A stretch of DNA of 64,000 nucleotides from positions 62,001 through 126,000 of the forward strand of contig NZ_VNHJ01000004.1 in NCBI RefSeq assembly GCF_008124525.1, given 5' to 3'. Within the stretch, counting starts at the first letter, position 1, and each line of letters starts with the position of its first letter. Source of the DNA: Oceanicella actignis. GTDB lineage: Bacteria; Pseudomonadota; Alphaproteobacteria; Rhodobacterales; Rhodobacteraceae. A program made the translations under genes and the position numbers. Below the pieces are notes generated by a model. The model was not told the origin of the DNA, made no database searches, and worked only from the letters and a program-made list of their open reading frames with translations. Below are positions 28,647-37,069 of the stretch, in pieces.

Positions 28647-29994
28647 GGGTCAGCCCCTCGACCAGCAGGCTGGGCACGACGAAGGCGCGGTGCTCGTCCG
28701 CGTCGTCGGCCGCGCGCAGCGTGCGCAGCATCTGCGGCAGCGAACCGGCCAGGGTCATCTCGCCGACCGGATGGACGATGCGCCCGTCCTCGACCCAGAA
28801 CCCCCAGGCGCCGCGGCTGTAATCGCCCGTGGTCGGGTTGATCGAGGCGCCCATGAGCCCGGTCACCAGCACGCCCCGGTCAAGCTCGCGCAGAAGGGAG
28901 TCGAAGCTGACCGCCGGCGCGCGCAGGCGCAGGTTGCCGACGCCGGGATGCGGGGGCGAGCCCGCGCCGCGCTGGGCGTTGCCGGTGGGGGCCATGCCCA
29001 GCTGGCGCGCGCTGGCCAGGTCCAGCGTCCAGCCCTGCAGGACGCCGCCGCGCACGATGGCGCGCTCGGCGGTGGGCAGACCCTCGGCGTCGAAGGGGCG
29101 CGAGGCGGGGCCGCGCTTGCGCCGGGGCTCTTCGATCAGGTCGAAGCCCTCGGGCAGCACCGCCTCGCCCAGACGATCGCGGAGCCAGCTGGCGCCGCGC
29201 GCCACGGCCGCGCCGTTGGCCGCCGCGGTCAGGTGGCCGATCAGCGTCGCCGCCACGCGCCGCTCGAACACCGCGCGCACGGGCCCCGAGGGCGGCTTGC
29301 GCGCGCCCAGACGCGCCACGGCGCGCGCGCCGGCAAGGCGGCCGATCTCGGCCGGGTCGGGCAGCGCGTCGCGCCGGCGGCGGCTTTCGGCGGCGTGGTC
29401 GCGCTCCATGCCCAGCCCCTCGCCGGCGATGGCCGAGACATGGATCGACGAGGTGGTGCGCGCATAGCCGCCCTCGAAACCGTTGGTCGCGGCCAGGTGG
29501 AACACGCTGCGCCCCCAGGCGGCGCCCGCGCCCTCGACCTGGCTCACGCCCTTGACCGAGAGCGCGCCCGCCTCGGCGGCGCGGGCCAGCTCCTCGAGCT
29601 CGGCCGGCGCGGGGGGCGGCGCGGGGTCCTCGAGCTCGAGCGCCGAGGCGTCCACGTCGCGCGCCAGCTGCTCGGGCGCGGCCAGACCGCACCAGGGGTC
29701 TTCGGGCGCGACGCGCGCCATGGCCACCGCGCGCTCGGCCAGCGCGCGCAGCGTGCGCGCCGACGCGTCCGAGGCCGAGACGCAGGCCTGGCGCCCGTTC
29801 AGGATGACGCGCAGCCCCACATCCACCCCCTCGGCGCTTTCGGCGTGCTCGAGCGCGCCGCCGCGCACATCCGCCGACAGGCTGACCCCGGCCGCCACCA
29901 CGGCGTCGGCCTCGGCCGCGCCGGCGCGGCGCGCCTCGTCCAGAAGCGCGCGCGCGACGGCGGCGGGGTCGATCGCTCGGTCGAAATCCGTCAT
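28633..29994 (-). CDS. pmbA: PmbA/TldD-family metallopeptidase
   Basis: The TldE/PmbA subunit of the TldD-TldE zinc protease, 453 residues. The middle has DPAEIGRLAGARAVARLGARK and the C-terminal half has GNLRLRAP, VTGLMGASINPTTGDYSRGAWGFW split by turns, and VGEMTLAGSL, all typical. It lacks the HExxxH zinc site of TldD, as PmbA does. ATG 29994 lies eight bases after the MAPEG gene stop. Confidence 0.9.
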   Translation of the reverse strand: MTDFDRAIDPAAVARALLDEARRAGAAEADAVVAAGVSLSADVRGGALEHAESAEGVDVGLRVILNGRQACVSASDASARTLRALAERAVAMARVAPEDPWCGLAAPEQLARDVDASALELEDPAPPPAPAELEELARAAEAGALSVKGVSQVEGAGAAWGRSVFHLAATNGFEGGYARTTSSIHVSAIAGEGLGMERDHAAESRRRRDALPDPAEIGRLAGARAVARLGARKPPSGPVRAVFERRVAATLIGHLTAAANGAAVARGASWLRDRLGEAVLPEGFDLIEEPRRKRGPASRPFDAEGLPTAERAIVRGGVLQGWTLDLASARQLGMAPTGNAQRGAGSPPHPGVGNLRLRAPAVSFDSLLRELDRGVLVTGLMGASINPTTGDYSRGAWGFWVEDGRIVHPVGEMTLAGSLPQMLRTLRAADDADEHRAFVVPSLLVEGLTLAGS

Positions 29995-30002
29995 GGCCCG
30001 CC

Positions 30003-30410
30003 TCACATCGCCGCCAGCGCGTGCCCCGCGACGCCCAGCGCGCCCAGGACCAGAACCGCCAGGCTCAGCGTCGCGCCCACGCTGCGCTGCCAGGCCGGAG
30101 CGTCGGCGGCCATGAAGTGCATGGCGTGCAGCAGACGCCCGAGCGTCAGCGTCGCGCCGAACAGGTGCAGCACCCAGAGCGGCGCGCCCAGCATGGCCAT
30201 CATCAGCAGAAGGATCAGGCACATGGGCGTGAACTCGATGAAATTGGCCTGCCCGCGCATGGCCCGCGCCAGGATCGCGTGGCCGCCATCGCCGAAATAC
30301 ACGCCAAGGCGCACGCGCAGCCGCACGATGGCGATGACCATCCATGCCAGGATCAGGCCGTTGAGCCCGGCATAAAGGGCGACGGCCGCGACGGGGGTGG
30401 GGTCGGTCAT
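30003..30410 (-). CDS. MAPEG-family membrane protein
   Basis: Small membrane protein of 135 residues with four hydrophobic segments. RLRVRLGVYFGDGG, AMRGQANFIEFTPMCLILL and ATLTLGRLLHAMHF match the glutathione-binding region of MAPEG enzymes (microsomal glutathione transferase-like). GGAGAG precedes the ATG. First gene of the run into pmbA. The 191 bases beyond its start toward hemH hold no gene I can support. Confidence 0.88.
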   Translation of the reverse strand: MTDPTPVAAVALYAGLNGLILAWMVIAIVRLRVRLGVYFGDGGHAILARAMRGQANFIEFTPMCLILLLMMAMLGAPLWVLHLFGATLTLGRLLHAMHFMAADAPAWQRSVGATLSLAVLVLGALGVAGHALAAM

Positions 30411-30601
30411 GGTGCTCTCCGCTCGATGGGGAACCGCGCCGCGGGGGCGCGGGGATTCGGCCCGCTCCACCCTAGCGGCGCGGGCGGGCGCGTCAAATGG
30501 GCCGCGCGACCGGCCGAGGGCCCCGCATGACCCGCGCGGCAACCGCTCGGGGGGCAGGTCCGGCATCGTCGCCCATGCCCGGTCCGGGCCGGGCCGGCCC
30601 C

Positions 30602-31678
30602 TCAGATCCAGCCCGCCAGCTCGCGCCGCACGATCTGCTCGAGCGCGTCGATATGCGCCGGGTCGTCGTTCAGGCAGGGGATGTAGTCGAACGACTCGCC
30701 GCCGGCTTCGAGGAACGCCTCGCGGATCTCCTCGTTGATCTCCTCGAGCGTCTCGACGCAATCGGCGGCGAAGGCCGGCGCGATGACCGCGATGCGCCGC
30801 TTGCCCGCCCGCGCCAGGCGCGCCACCTCTTCGACCGTGTAGGGCTGAAGCCATTCCTCCGAGCCGAAGCGCGACTGGAAGGCGGTGACCACCTCGTCGG
30901 GCGCGAAGCCGAGCCGCTCGCGCAACAGGCGCGAGGTCTTGACGCACTGGCAGTGATAGGGGTCGCCCTTCTCGGTCAGGTAGCGCTTGGGCAGGCCGTG
31001 ATACGAGGCCACCAGCACGTCCGGACGCCGTTCCATAGCCGCGTAGGCGCGCTCGACCGAGGCGGCCAGCGCGTCGATATAGGCCGGGTGGTCGAAATAG
31101 GCCGGCGCGGTGCGCGCGGCCGGCTGGCGGTCAAGCTCGGCCAGCGCGGCGAAGAAGGCGTCGTTGGCCGTGGCCGTGGTCGCGCCGGCGTATTGCGGAT
31201 AGAGCGGCACGAACAGGATGCGCTCGCACCCTGCCTCGGCCATGGCGCGCACGCGCTCGCGCGTCGAGGGGTTGCCGTAGCGCATGCAGAAATCGACCGC
31301 CACGCGCTCGCCCAGATCGCGGGTCAGCCGCTCGGCCAGCGCCTCGGTCTGGGCGCGGGTGACGGTCAGCAGCGGGCTTTCGTCGCGCTCGACGTTCCAG
31401 ATGCTGCGATAGGCCGCGCCCGAGGTGAAGGGCCGCTTGGTCAGGATCACCAGCTGCAGCAGCGGCTGCCAGAACCAGCGCGGATAGTCGATGACGCGCC
31501 GGTCCGAGAGGAACTCGTTCAGATAGCGCCGCATGGACCAGTAGTCGGTGGCGTCGGGGGTGCCGAGATTGGCCAGCATGACCCCGATGCGCGCGCGCGG
31601 CACGGGCGGGTGATCGGCGGGCGCGTGGGCCAGGCGCCCCTGTCCGGGGCGGTCGAGGATCGGGCTGGCGTCGGGCAT
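30602..31678 (-). CDS. hemH: Ferrochelatase
   Basis: Inserts Fe2+ into protoporphyrin IX, the last step of heme synthesis. 358 residues. It has VMLANLGTPDATDYWSMRRY, the His-containing VASYHGLPKRYL, CQCVKTSRLL and FQSRFGSEEWLQPYT, with the conserved Glu in VIAPAFAADCVETLEEI. ATG 31678 is preferred because GGAG sits six bases ahead; an upstream ATG at 31702 adds eight residues without a ribosome binding site. Confidence 0.95.
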   Translation of the reverse strand: MPDASPILDRPGQGRLAHAPADHPPVPRARIGVMLANLGTPDATDYWSMRRYLNEFLSDRRVIDYPRWFWQPLLQLVILTKRPFTSGAAYRSIWNVERDESPLLTVTRAQTEALAERLTRDLGERVAVDFCMRYGNPSTRERVRAMAEAGCERILFVPLYPQYAGATTATANDAFFAALAELDRQPAARTAPAYFDHPAYIDALAASVERAYAAMERRPDVLVASYHGLPKRYLTEKGDPYHCQCVKTSRLLRERLGFAPDEVVTAFQSRFGSEEWLQPYTVEEVARLARAGKRRIAVIAPAFAADCVETLEEINEEIREAFLEAGGESFDYIPCLNDDPAHIDALEQIVRRELAGWI

Positions 31679-31983
31679 ACGGGTCTCCGTCTGAATTGGC
31701 ATGCATGATCGCGCGAACGCGCCGCGGGCTGGCGCTTAGTTAGCCCGCGGCGCGCCGCGATCAAAGGCCGATGCCGGCGGGCGGGCCGGATGCCGCAGGC
31801 GCGGGGGGGGGGCGCCGTTCGGCCGGGGCCGGGCGCGAAGGGATGCGGCGCGGCGCCGGCGCGGCGCAGGGGCGGCTCGGGCGGCGCAGGCCCCGGGGCG
31901 GGCGCGCCGCAGCGACGCGGGCGGACGTGGCCTGCCGCCTGCCGCCTTGCGTCCGCGTCGCCGCCGACCGGGCGGATGCGCCG
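31679..31983. other. Intergenic region upstream of hemH
   Basis: A 305-base gap between the methyltransferase stop and hemH. Its main feature is the 13-bp hairpin described separately at 31718-31754. The remainder (31755-31983) is G/C-only-rich sequence with a run of nine G around 31804 and no supportable gene. Confidence 0.5.
31718..31754 (-). promoter_or_regulatory. Strong 13-bp hairpin in the hemH upstream region
   Basis: CGCGCCGCGGGCT (31718-31730) and AGCCCGCGGCGCG (31742-31754) are exact reverse complements around an 11-base loop. It lies 40 bases before the hemH start and 230 bases after the upstream same-strand gene. It could terminate that gene or act as a leader structure of hemH; no U-tract follows in the hemH direction. 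Confidence 0.5.
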
Positions 31984-32913
31984 TCAGCTTCGGCCGCCCT
32001 GGCCGCCATCCTTGTCGCCGGGGCCGTCGGTCGACGGCGGCGCGGCGGGCGCGGGCGGCGCCTTCTCGCCGGCCGGCAGCTCGGGCACGCCCAGCGCGTC
32101 GGCGAGCCGCGCCGTGGCCGAACCGGGGCGCCTTGGCTTCGGCTGGCCCGGTCCGGGCGCCCAGCCGGTCAGGGTGATGATCTCGAAGGTGGCGCGCACG
32201 CGCCCGCCGGGGGCGGGAAAGTGACGCGCATAGATCTCGCACGCCCGCGCCAGCGTCGCGCGGCGCAGGAAGCGGCGCCGGCGCGCGGTCATCACGTTGG
32301 TCTCGCCCATGGCGCGCAGCTCGCGCATCAGGGCCAGCGGATCGGCATAGGTGGCCTGAATGCGGTCGCCGTCGGCCACGGGCATGGCGAAGCCCGCGCG
32401 CTGCAGCAGCCCGCCAAGGTCGCGGATCTCGGCCATGGGGGCGACGCGCGGGCTCAGCCCGCCCTCCTCCGCGGCCTCGGCCTCGGCCAGCGCGGCGCGC
32501 AGCTCGTGCAGCGTCGCCCCGCCCAGAAGGCAGGCGATCATCAGCCCGTCGGGGCGCAGCGCGCGGCGCATCTGGATCAGCGCCCCCACGGGGTCGTTCG
32601 CCCAGTGCAGCGTCAGCCCGCACACCGCCAGATCATAGGCCCCTTCGGGCAGGTCCAGCGTCTCGTCCGCGCGCAGCGGGACCTCGTCGATGCGCCCGAC
32701 CGAGGGCGCGGCCTCGAGCGCGCGCCGCCACGCCGGCGCGCCGGGCCAGACCAGCGCCGCGCGGGGAAACGCGCGGGCGATGGGAATCAGGCGCTCGGCC
32801 GCGCCGGCGGCGGCCTCGGCGTGCAGAAAGTCGGCCGCGCCGGGCGCGCCGACGCGCGCGCGCCGCGCCATCAGCAGCGCGCGGTCGAACAGAAGCGGGG
32901 GTTCGTGGGTCAT
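31984..32913 (-). CDS. NDUFAF5-like SAM-dependent methyltransferase family protein
   Basis: A 309-residue class I methyltransferase-fold protein. LCGLTLHWANDP-like motif (here VCGLTLHWANDPVGALIQMR), LGGATLHELRAALAEAE, LSPRVAPMAEIRDLGGLLQRAG and GETNVMTARRR align along the whole length with NDUFAF5, the complex I assembly factor that hydroxylates an arginine of NDUFS7. The C-terminal 50 residues are Pro/Gly-rich and probably disordered. AAGGAGG lies eight bases before the ATG. It is divergent from comF. Confidence 0.85.
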   Translation of the reverse strand: MTHEPPLLFDRALLMARRARVGAPGAADFLHAEAAAGAAERLIPIARAFPRAALVWPGAPAWRRALEAAPSVGRIDEVPLRADETLDLPEGAYDLAVCGLTLHWANDPVGALIQMRRALRPDGLMIACLLGGATLHELRAALAEAEAAEEGGLSPRVAPMAEIRDLGGLLQRAGFAMPVADGDRIQATYADPLALMRELRAMGETNVMTARRRRFLRRATLARACEIYARHFPAPGGRVRATFEIITLTGWAPGPGQPKPRRPGSATARLADALGVPELPAGEKAPPAPAAPPSTDGPGDKDGGQGGRS

Positions 32914-32967
32914 GCGCCGCCCTCCTTCGCGCCCTTGCCTGCGCCCGCGTCGCGGCGCACATCGCGC

Positions 32968-32996
32968 GCGACAGCGGCGCGCGACGAGGGTATAGT
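32968..32996 (+). promoter_or_regulatory. Candidate sigma70-type promoter of comF
   Basis: GCGACA at 32968-32973 and TATAGT at 32991-32996 are separated by 17 bases. The -10 is a near-consensus hexamer in GC-rich surroundings and lies 30 bases before the comF ATG, leaving room for a GGAAGGAG ribosome binding site. Confidence 0.5.
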
Positions 32997-33026
32997 GCCC
33001 CCGGGCGGCGAGGGGAAGGAGAGCGC

Positions 33027-33926
33027 ATGACGTCGACGGCTCCATCCATCATCGCCGCGCGCGCGGCGGCCCCGGACCCGCTTGCGCAACCGGCCGCCCG
33101 CCCGCCCCGCTCCGCCGCGGCGGCGCCATCGCGCGCCCCCCATCGCCCGCACCGGGACGAACGCCCCCCGACGCCGCTGCGCCGCGCCGCGCGCTGGCTG
33201 ACCGAGGCGCTGTTCCCGCCGCTGTGCATCAACTGCCACGCCGAGGTCGAGACCCCGCACGGCCTGTGCCCCGCCTGCTGGCGCGAGACGACCTTCGTCG
33301 CCGAGCCCGTATGCGACCGCTGCGGCGCGCCGACGCTGGGGCACGAGGACGCCGACATCTGCGACGCCTGCCTGCACCAGGCCCCCAGCTTCGCGCGCGC
33401 GCGCGCCGCGCTGGTCTATGAGGGGATCGGCCGGCGCCTGACGCTGGCGCTCAAGCATGGCGACCGGCTGGACGTGGCGCGGCCGGCGGCGCTGTGGATG
33501 CGGCGCATCGGCCGCCCGCTGATCGACTCGGCCGATCTGATCGCGCCGACGCCGCTGCACTGGCGGCGGCTTTTCGCCCGCCGCGCCAACCAGGCGGCGA
33601 CGCTGGCGCGCGAGGTGGCGCGGCTGGCCGATCGCAAGGACGACCTCGTTCCCGACCTGCTCGAGCGGGTGCGCGCCACGCCCAGCCAGAAGGGCCTGAG
33701 CCGCGACGAGCGCCGCGCCAACCTCGCGGGCGCGATCCGCGTGCGCCCGGCCTTGCGCGCGCGCGTGGCCGGCCGGCGGGTGCTGGTGGTGGACGACGTG
33801 ATCACGACCGGCGCCACCCTTTCGGCCTGCGCCGACGCGCTGCGCGAAGCGGGCGCGGCCGAGGTCTTCGCCCTGGCGCTGGCCCGCGCCGTGCCCGAGC
33901 CCTTCGCCGAGGACGACGCTCCCTGA
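33027..33926 (+). CDS. comF: ComF-family phosphoribosyltransferase-like protein
   Basis: Double zinc ribbon plus PRTase fold, 299 residues. The zinc part is CINCHAE, CPACW, CDRCGAP and CDACL at about residues 67-115; the PRPP loop is VLVVDDVITTGATL near residue 250. ComF proteins take part in DNA uptake and recombination in naturally transformable bacteria; the enzyme substrate is unknown. The N-terminal 45 residues are Pro/Ala/Arg-rich, but the ATG has a strong GGAAGGAG. Divergent from the NDUFAF5-like gene. Confidence 0.88.
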   Translation: MTSTAPSIIAARAAAPDPLAQPAARPPRSAAAAPSRAPHRPHRDERPPTPLRRAARWLTEALFPPLCINCHAEVETPHGLCPACWRETTFVAEPVCDRCGAPTLGHEDADICDACLHQAPSFARARAALVYEGIGRRLTLALKHGDRLDVARPAALWMRRIGRPLIDSADLIAPTPLHWRRLFARRANQAATLAREVARLADRKDDLVPDLLERVRATPSQKGLSRDERRANLAGAIRVRPALRARVAGRRVLVVDDVITTGATLSACADALREAGAAEVFALALARAVPEPFAEDDAP

Positions 33927-33948
33927 AGGCGCCGGGCCGCGGCTGCGG

Positions 33949-33980
33949 GACGTCGGGGGGACGTCGGGGGGGACGTCGGG
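33949..33980. repeat. Three tandem GACGTC-G(n) units
   Basis: GACGTCGGGGG is repeated with 11-12 base spacing at about 33949, 33960 and 33972 in the comF-grxC gap. Each unit carries the palindrome GACGTC. Slippage at the G-runs would make the length variable. A 14-base palindrome CGGGCGATCGCCCG follows at 34019-34032 and may end the comF transcript. Confidence 0.6.
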
Positions 33981-34035
33981 CGCGCTTCGCGGAGCGGGCG
34001 GCCCGCGAATCGCCGCCTCGGGCGATCGCCCGGCG

Positions 34036-34063
34036 TTGCGCCCGCGCCGGGGCGGCATATATT
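34036..34063 (+). promoter_or_regulatory. Candidate promoter of grxC
   Basis: TTGCGC (34036-34041) and TATATT (34058-34063) with a 16-base spacer, 58 bases before the GTG start of grxC. Both hexamers are unusually A/T-rich for this DNA. Confidence 0.55.
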
Positions 34064-34120
34064 GCCTCAGGGCTGCGCGCGCGGCGGGTTCGCGCATGGC
34101 CGGGCGAAAGGACGAGAAGC

Positions 34121-34381
34121 GTGAACAAGGTCGAGATCTACGCCACCCCCATCTGCGGTTATTGCGCGCGCGCCAAGGCGCTGCTTTCGCGCAAGGGCGT
34201 GCCCTTCGTCGAATACGACGTGATGCGCGAGCCCGGCCTTCGCGCCGAGATGATCCAGCGCTCGGGCGGCCGGCGCACCGTGCCGCAGATCTTCATCGAC
34301 GGGCGCCATGTGGGCGGGTGCGACGATCTTTACGCGCTCGAGCGCGCGGGCAAGCTCGACGCGCTGCTGAGCGCGGCCTGA
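34121..34381 (+). CDS. grxC: Glutaredoxin 3
   Basis: Cytosolic thiol-disulfide oxidoreductase of 86 residues. The dithiol active site is TPICGYCARAK, the cis-Pro is in RRTVPQIFIDG, and the glutathione-binding end is HVGGCDDLYALE. The GTG at 34121 is chosen because AAAGGA lies upstream and the product then starts VNKVEIYAT as in Grx3 proteins. It ends four bases before the nitrilase gene, forming a two-gene unit. Confidence 0.93.
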   Translation: MNKVEIYATPICGYCARAKALLSRKGVPFVEYDVMREPGLRAEMIQRSGGRRTVPQIFIDGRHVGGCDDLYALERAGKLDALLSAA

Positions 34382-34385
34382 GCCG

Positions 34386-35270
34386 ATGCCCCCCGCGCCC
34401 CTGCGCATGGCCCCGCCCCCGCGGCCGCTGCGCGCGGCGCTGGTTCAGATGACCTCGTCCGACGATCCGGCCGAGAACCTCGACGCGGCGCGCGCGCTCA
34501 TCCGCCGCGCCGCCGCCGAGGGCGCGCAGATGGCGCTGACGCCCGAAGCCTCGAACCTGATCACCTTCTCGCGCGCCTTGCAGCGGCGCGTGCTGCGCCC
34601 CGAGGCCGAGGACCCCTTCGTCGCCGGAATGCGCGAGCTGGCGGCCGAGCTGGGCATCTGGATCCTGGTCGGCTCGGCCCTGCTGCGCGCCGAGGACGCG
34701 CCCGACATGTTCGTCAACCGCGCGCTGATGATCGACGCGGCGGGCGAGCTGCGCGCGCGCTACGACAAGATCCACATGTTCGACGCCGAGCCCGGCGGCG
34801 AAGACGGCGCGCGCTATCGCGAATCGGCCGCGTTCCGGCCCGGCGCGCGCGCCGTCGCCGCCGACACCCCCTGGGGGCGCATGGGGCTGACCATCTGCTA
34901 CGACGTCCGCTTTCCCGCCCTGCACCGCGCGCTGGCCGAGGCCGGGGCGTGGGTTCTGACCTCGCCCGCCGCCTTCACCGTGCCCACGGGCCGCGCGCAT
35001 TGGCATGTGCTCTTGCGCGCGCGCGCCATCGAGACCGGATGCTTCGTCCTGGCCCCGGCCCAGACCGGAACCCACCCCGCGCGCGAGGGTCGCGCGCGCG
35101 CGACCTATGGCCATTCGCTGGCCGTGAGCCCGTGGGGCGAGGTGCTGGCCGACGCCGGCGCGGCGCCGGGCATGATTCTGGCGGATCTGGACCCGCGCGC
35201 CTGCGACGAGGCGCGCGCGCGCGTGCCCGCGCTGGCCAATGCGCGCCCCTTCGCGCCGCCCGAGGGCTGA
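34386..35270 (+). CDS. Carbon-nitrogen hydrolase (nitrilase/Nit family)
   Basis: Nitrilase-superfamily amidase, 294 residues, with the Glu-Lys-Cys triad: Glu in LTPEASN, Lys in RYDKIHMFD and Cys in LTICYDVRFP. The YDKIHMFDAE motif and length resemble Nit1/Nit2-type proteins, which hydrolyse deaminated glutathione or omega-amides. Pairing with glutaredoxin fits deaminated-glutathione repair, but this is inference. Confidence 0.9.
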   Translation: MPPAPLRMAPPPRPLRAALVQMTSSDDPAENLDAARALIRRAAAEGAQMALTPEASNLITFSRALQRRVLRPEAEDPFVAGMRELAAELGIWILVGSALLRAEDAPDMFVNRALMIDAAGELRARYDKIHMFDAEPGGEDGARYRESAAFRPGARAVAADTPWGRMGLTICYDVRFPALHRALAEAGAWVLTSPAAFTVPTGRAHWHVLLRARAIETGCFVLAPAQTGTHPAREGRARATYGHSLAVSPWGEVLADAGAAPGMILADLDPRACDEARARVPALANARPFAPPEG

Positions 35271-35271
35271 G

Positions 35272-36015
35272 TCAGGCCGTCGGCTTGACCGAGGCGGTGA
35301 CGTAGTTCACCGACAGATCGCGCGCCGAGATCGACCACGACCAGCGCAGCGGATCGAACACGAATCCCTTCCGATCGACCAGCCGCAGCCCCGCGCGCGC
35401 CAGATGCGCGGCCAGCTCGTCGGGCGTGATGAAGCGCGACCACTCATGCGTGCCGCGCGGCAGCCAGCGCATGACATGCTCGGCGCCGATGATGGCGAAC
35501 AGGAAGCTCTTGGGATTGCGGTTGATGGTCGAGCAGATCATCACCCCGCCGGGCCGCAGCAGCGTCGCGCAGGCGTCCAGATAGGCCTGCGGATCGGGCA
35601 CATGCTCGACCACCTCCATGTTGAGGATGGCGTCGAAGCGCTCGCCCGCCTCGGCCAGGGCCTCGGCCGTGGTGTGGCGGTAGTCGATCTCGAGCCCCAT
35701 GCGCCGGGCGTGCAGGCGCGCGACGGGGATGTTGCGCTCGGCCGCGTCGGCGCCCACCACCTGCGCGCCCAGCCGGGCCATCGGCTCGGACAGGAGCCCG
35801 CCGCCGCAGCCGATGTCGAGAATGCGCAACCCCTCGAAGGGACGTGGGGCGTCGGGATCGCGCCCGTGCTGGGCCGCGATCTGCGCCACGGCATAGTCGA
35901 GCCGGCAGGGGTTGAGCATGTGCAGCGGCTTGAACTTGCCGTTGGGGTCCCACCATTCGGCCGCCATGGCCTCGAATTTCGCCACCTCGGCCGGATCCAC
36001 GGTGTTGACGGTCAT
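35272..36015 (-). CDS. ubiG: 3-demethylubiquinone-9 3-O-methyltransferase
   Basis: SAM-dependent O-methyltransferase of ubiquinone synthesis, 247 residues. N-terminal [19 protein letters not shown] and [14 protein letters not shown] are UbiG-specific. The SAM loop is [19 protein letters not shown], with EVVEHVPDP further on. ATG 36015 has AGAGG ahead of it; an ATG at 36033 would add six residues. Its stop is one base from that of the convergent nitrilase gene. Confidence 0.95.
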   Translation of the reverse strand: MTVNTVDPAEVAKFEAMAAEWWDPNGKFKPLHMLNPCRLDYAVAQIAAQHGRDPDAPRPFEGLRILDIGCGGGLLSEPMARLGAQVVGADAAERNIPVARLHARRMGLEIDYRHTTAEALAEAGERFDAILNMEVVEHVPDPQAYLDACATLLRPGGVMICSTINRNPKSFLFAIIGAEHVMRWLPRGTHEWSRFITPDELAAHLARAGLRLVDRKGFVFDPLRWSWSISARDLSVNYVTASVKPTA

Positions 36016-36053
36016 GCGGTTGCCTCTGGACATGTTGGATGCGCAGCCTATGA

Positions 36054-36059
36054 CATAAT
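36054..36059 (+). promoter_or_regulatory. Possible -10 element giving a leaderless pip mRNA
   Basis: CATAAT lies only six bases before the pip ATG at 36066. No ribosome binding site precedes that ATG. If the hexamer is the -10, transcription would begin at or next to the start codon. No good -35 at 16-18 bases is seen, so the call is tentative. Confidence 0.3.
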
Positions 36060-36065
36060 CCCACG

Positions 36066-37031
36066 ATGCGAGAAAGCGACAACGACCCGCGCGCCCGGCG
36101 CCCCCTTCATCCGCCCATCGAACCCTTCCGCACCATGCGGCTGCAGGTTCCCGGAGGGCATGACCTGTATGTCGAGGAATGCGGCGCCCCGCTGGGCGAG
36201 CCCGTGGTGGTGCTGCATGGCGGCCCGGGCGGCGGGTGCAGCCCGGCCATGCGCAGCTTCTTCGACCCGCGCCGCTGGCGCGCGGTGCTGTTCGATCAGC
36301 GCGGCTGCGGGCGCTCGCGCCCCCATGCCAGCCTCGAGGCGAACACGACCTGGGACCTGGTCGCCGACATCGAGCGCATCCGCGAGGCGCTGGGCATCGA
36401 GCGCTGGACGGTGTTCGGCGGCAGCTGGGGCGCGACGCTGGCGCTGCTCTACGCCCAGGCCCACCCCGAGCGCGTGGCCGCGCTGGTGCTGCGCGGCGTG
36501 TTCCTGATGACGCGGCGCGAGCTCGACTGGTTCTATGGCGGCGGCGCGGGGCTGTTCCGCCCCGAGGCGTGGTCGCGCTTCGTCGAGGCCATACCCGAGG
36601 ACGAGCGCGGCGACCTGATCGCGGCCTATTACCGCCGCCTGACCGATCCCGACACGGACGTCCAGACGGCCCATGCGCGCCTGTGGGCCGGCTGGGAGGC
36701 CGCCTGCGCCACCCTGCGCGGGGGCGGCGGCGCGCCCGACGGCGCCTATGCGCGCGCCTTCAGCCGCATCGAGGCGCACTACTTCGCGCATGGCGGCTGG
36801 CTGGAGGAGGACGGCCAGATCCTGCGCGACGCGGGGCGGCTGCGGGGCATTCCGGGCCATATCGTGCAGGGGCGCTACGACCTGATCTGCCCGCCGGTCT
36901 CGGCCTGGGCGCTGAACCGCGCCTGGCCCGAGTCGCGGCTGCACATGGTCCCCGACGCCGGCCATGCCCTGTCCGAGCCGGGCATCGCGGGGATGCTGGT
37001 GCGCATCATGGACGAGCTCGAAACCCGCTGA
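36066..37031 (+). CDS. pip: Proline iminopeptidase
   Basis: Alpha/beta hydrolase cleaving N-terminal proline, 321 residues, normal length. The nucleophile is in [19 protein letters not shown], the oxyanion region in [25 protein letters not shown] follows, and the catalytic His is in [12 protein letters not shown]. The opening [10 protein letters not shown] belongs to the family, so the ATG at 36066 is the right start although it lacks a ribosome binding site. Confidence 0.93.
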   Translation: MRESDNDPRARRPLHPPIEPFRTMRLQVPGGHDLYVEECGAPLGEPVVVLHGGPGGGCSPAMRSFFDPRRWRAVLFDQRGCGRSRPHASLEANTTWDLVADIERIREALGIERWTVFGGSWGATLALLYAQAHPERVAALVLRGVFLMTRRELDWFYGGGAGLFRPEAWSRFVEAIPEDERGDLIAAYYRRLTDPDTDVQTAHARLWAGWEAACATLRGGGGAPDGAYARAFSRIEAHYFAHGGWLEEDGQILRDAGRLRGIPGHIVQGRYDLICPPVSAWALNRAWPESRLHMVPDAGHALSEPGIAGMLVRIMDELETR

Positions 37032-37041
37032 GCGCGCCGCG

Positions 37042-37064
37042 GCGCGGCCCCGCCGGGGCCGCGC
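37042..37064. terminator. Bidirectional terminator hairpin between pip and creatinase genes
   Basis: GCGCGGCCCC and GGGGCCGCGC form a perfect 10-bp stem with a GCC loop, centred in the 38-base gap between two convergent stops. Confidence 0.6.
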
Positions 37065-37069
37065 GGGGC

